A DNA stretch of 6,547 bases from JAGVNX01 sp035290965. Its GTDB lineage: Archaea; Iainarchaeota; Iainarchaeia; Iainarchaeales; GCA-2688035. A model generated the notes under the pieces. That model was not told the origin of the DNA, did not search any database, and saw only the letters and a program-made list of their open reading frames with translations. Location: the NCBI GenBank assembly GCA_035290965.1, contig DATDTD010000017.1, positions 1 to 6,547 on the forward strand, given 5' to 3'. This document shows positions 5,857 through 6,547 of the stretch, in pieces; within the stretch, counting starts at the first letter, position 1, and each line of letters starts with the position of its first letter. The position numbers were made by a program, and so were the translations under genes.

Positions 5857-6547
5857 ATGGCGCTGCACAGGAAGCTCGGATTGTTCTATCTTGTAATGTA
5901 CGGAATAGGAATAATAATCGGCGCGGGAGTTTATGCACTGCTCGGAACTGCGGCGGGAGTAGCGGGAAACGGATTATGGATTAGTTTTATAATAGGCGCA
6001 GTGCTCGCTTCCTTCACGGGACTGAGCTATGCCGAACTGAGTTCTGCCTATCCAAAGGCGAGCGCAGAGGCAAATTATTTGAAGCACGCCTTCAGGAAAG
6101 ACTGGATTGCTTTTGCAGTGGGCTGGCTTGTCGCGGTTGTCGGATTTGTAAGCGCCGGTGCAGTCGCGCTCGGCTTTGCGGGATATTTCTCTGCCTTCAT
6201 TCCCCTCCCCCCAGTGCTTGTGGCAATAGGGCTTATTTTTTTGCTGAGCATAATAAATTTTTTGGGCATTGAAACAAGCGCAAAATTCAACGCAGTCTTT
6301 ACAGTCTTTGAAGTAATAGGAGTAATCCTGATAATCATAGTAGGAATACCTTTTTTCGGAAAAGTGAATTATTTCGAGCTTGCAAACGGAGTTCCGGGAA
6401 TTTTTTCCGCTACCGCGCTGATTTTTTTTGCATACATTGGCTTTGAGGCAATTGCAAAGCTCGGCGAAGAAACAAAAGAAGCCCAAAAAATGCTTCCCAA
6501 AGCCCTGCTGCTGAGCATTGCAATCACAAGCATTTTGTATATCCTGC
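5857..6547 (+). CDS. APC-superfamily amino-acid permease, N-terminal part (cut by window edge)
   Basis: An open frame of 230 codons with no stop that runs off the right end; members of this family are usually 420-500 residues, so about half is seen. It is an integral membrane transporter for amino acids or related compounds. TM1 (about residues 8-30) carries the substrate-binding glycine motif GIGIIIGAGVY. TM2 covers about 40-58, followed by SYAELSSAYPKA, the conserved loop after TM2. TM3 to TM5 are at about 84-114, 118-137 and 146-167. TM6 plus its loop, FFAYIGFEAIAKLGEETKEA (190-209), is the hallmark of cationic-amino-acid-transporter-like APC proteins, with MLPKALLLSI opening TM7. Substrate cannot be told from this part. 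The ATG at 5857 is the natural start: the sequence begins MALHRKLGLF just before TM1 and follows a TATA element. Proximity to a glutamine-using enzyme hints at nitrogen metabolism but is weak evidence. Confidence 0.9.
   Translation, partial: MALHRKLGLFYLVMYGIGIIIGAGVYALLGTAAGVAGNGLWISFIIGAVLASFTGLSYAELSSAYPKASAEANYLKHAFRKDWIAFAVGWLVAVVGFVSAGAVALGFAGYFSAFIPLPPVLVAIGLIFLLSIINFLGIETSAKFNAVFTVFEVIGVILIIIVGIPFFGKVNYFELANGVPGIFSATALIFFAYIGFEAIAKLGEETKEAQKMLPKALLLSIAITSILYIL

Noticed and set aside
5974..6486. Minus-strand open frame of 170 codons
   Set aside because: It lies antisense to the permease, whose translated sequence shows clear APC motifs. The antisense product has a composition with no recognisable domain, and it is a shadow of the real gene.

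Overview
The window looks archaeal. Three of the four genes lack a Shine-Dalgarno sequence and have a TTTAAA-type TATA element about 25-35 bases before the start codon. One gene encodes a domain for diphthamide synthesis, which is confined to archaea and eukaryotes. The DNA is fairly AT-rich with many A/T homopolymers and very short gaps between genes. This would suit a small-genome archaeon such as a DPANN lineage, but lineage is an inference from style only.

Layout: (1) 73-1284, minus strand: a SufS-type cysteine desulfurase. (2) 1285-1376: a 92-base divergent intergenic region containing a perfect 8-bp inverted repeat. Each arm is a TATA-like element, correctly placed for one of the two flanking genes. 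(3) 1377-3623, plus strand: a secreted protein with a signal peptide, two 17-residue tandem repeats bracketed by cysteines, a PKD-like domain and a long right-handed beta-helix. (4) 3693-5813, plus strand: a 706-residue fusion of an asparagine-synthetase-like amidotransferase (glutaminase plus PP-loop synthetase domain, closest in its motifs to eukaryotic ASNSD1) with a complete diphthine-ammonia ligase (Dph6) domain. (5) 5857 to the right edge, plus strand: the first 230 codons of an APC-superfamily amino-acid permease.

The genes do not form one obvious pathway. Each plus-strand gene has its own TATA element, so they are probably separate transcription units rather than an operon. The strongest candidate for something new is the fusion at 3693-5813. 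Dph6 needs ammonia to amidate diphthine on EF2, and here it is joined to a glutamine amidotransferase whose synthetase domain lacks the catalytic Glu of true asparagine synthetases. This suggests glutamine-fed diphthamide synthesis, and perhaps a clue to the role of ASNSD1-type proteins. The sequence shows the fusion; the function is inferred.
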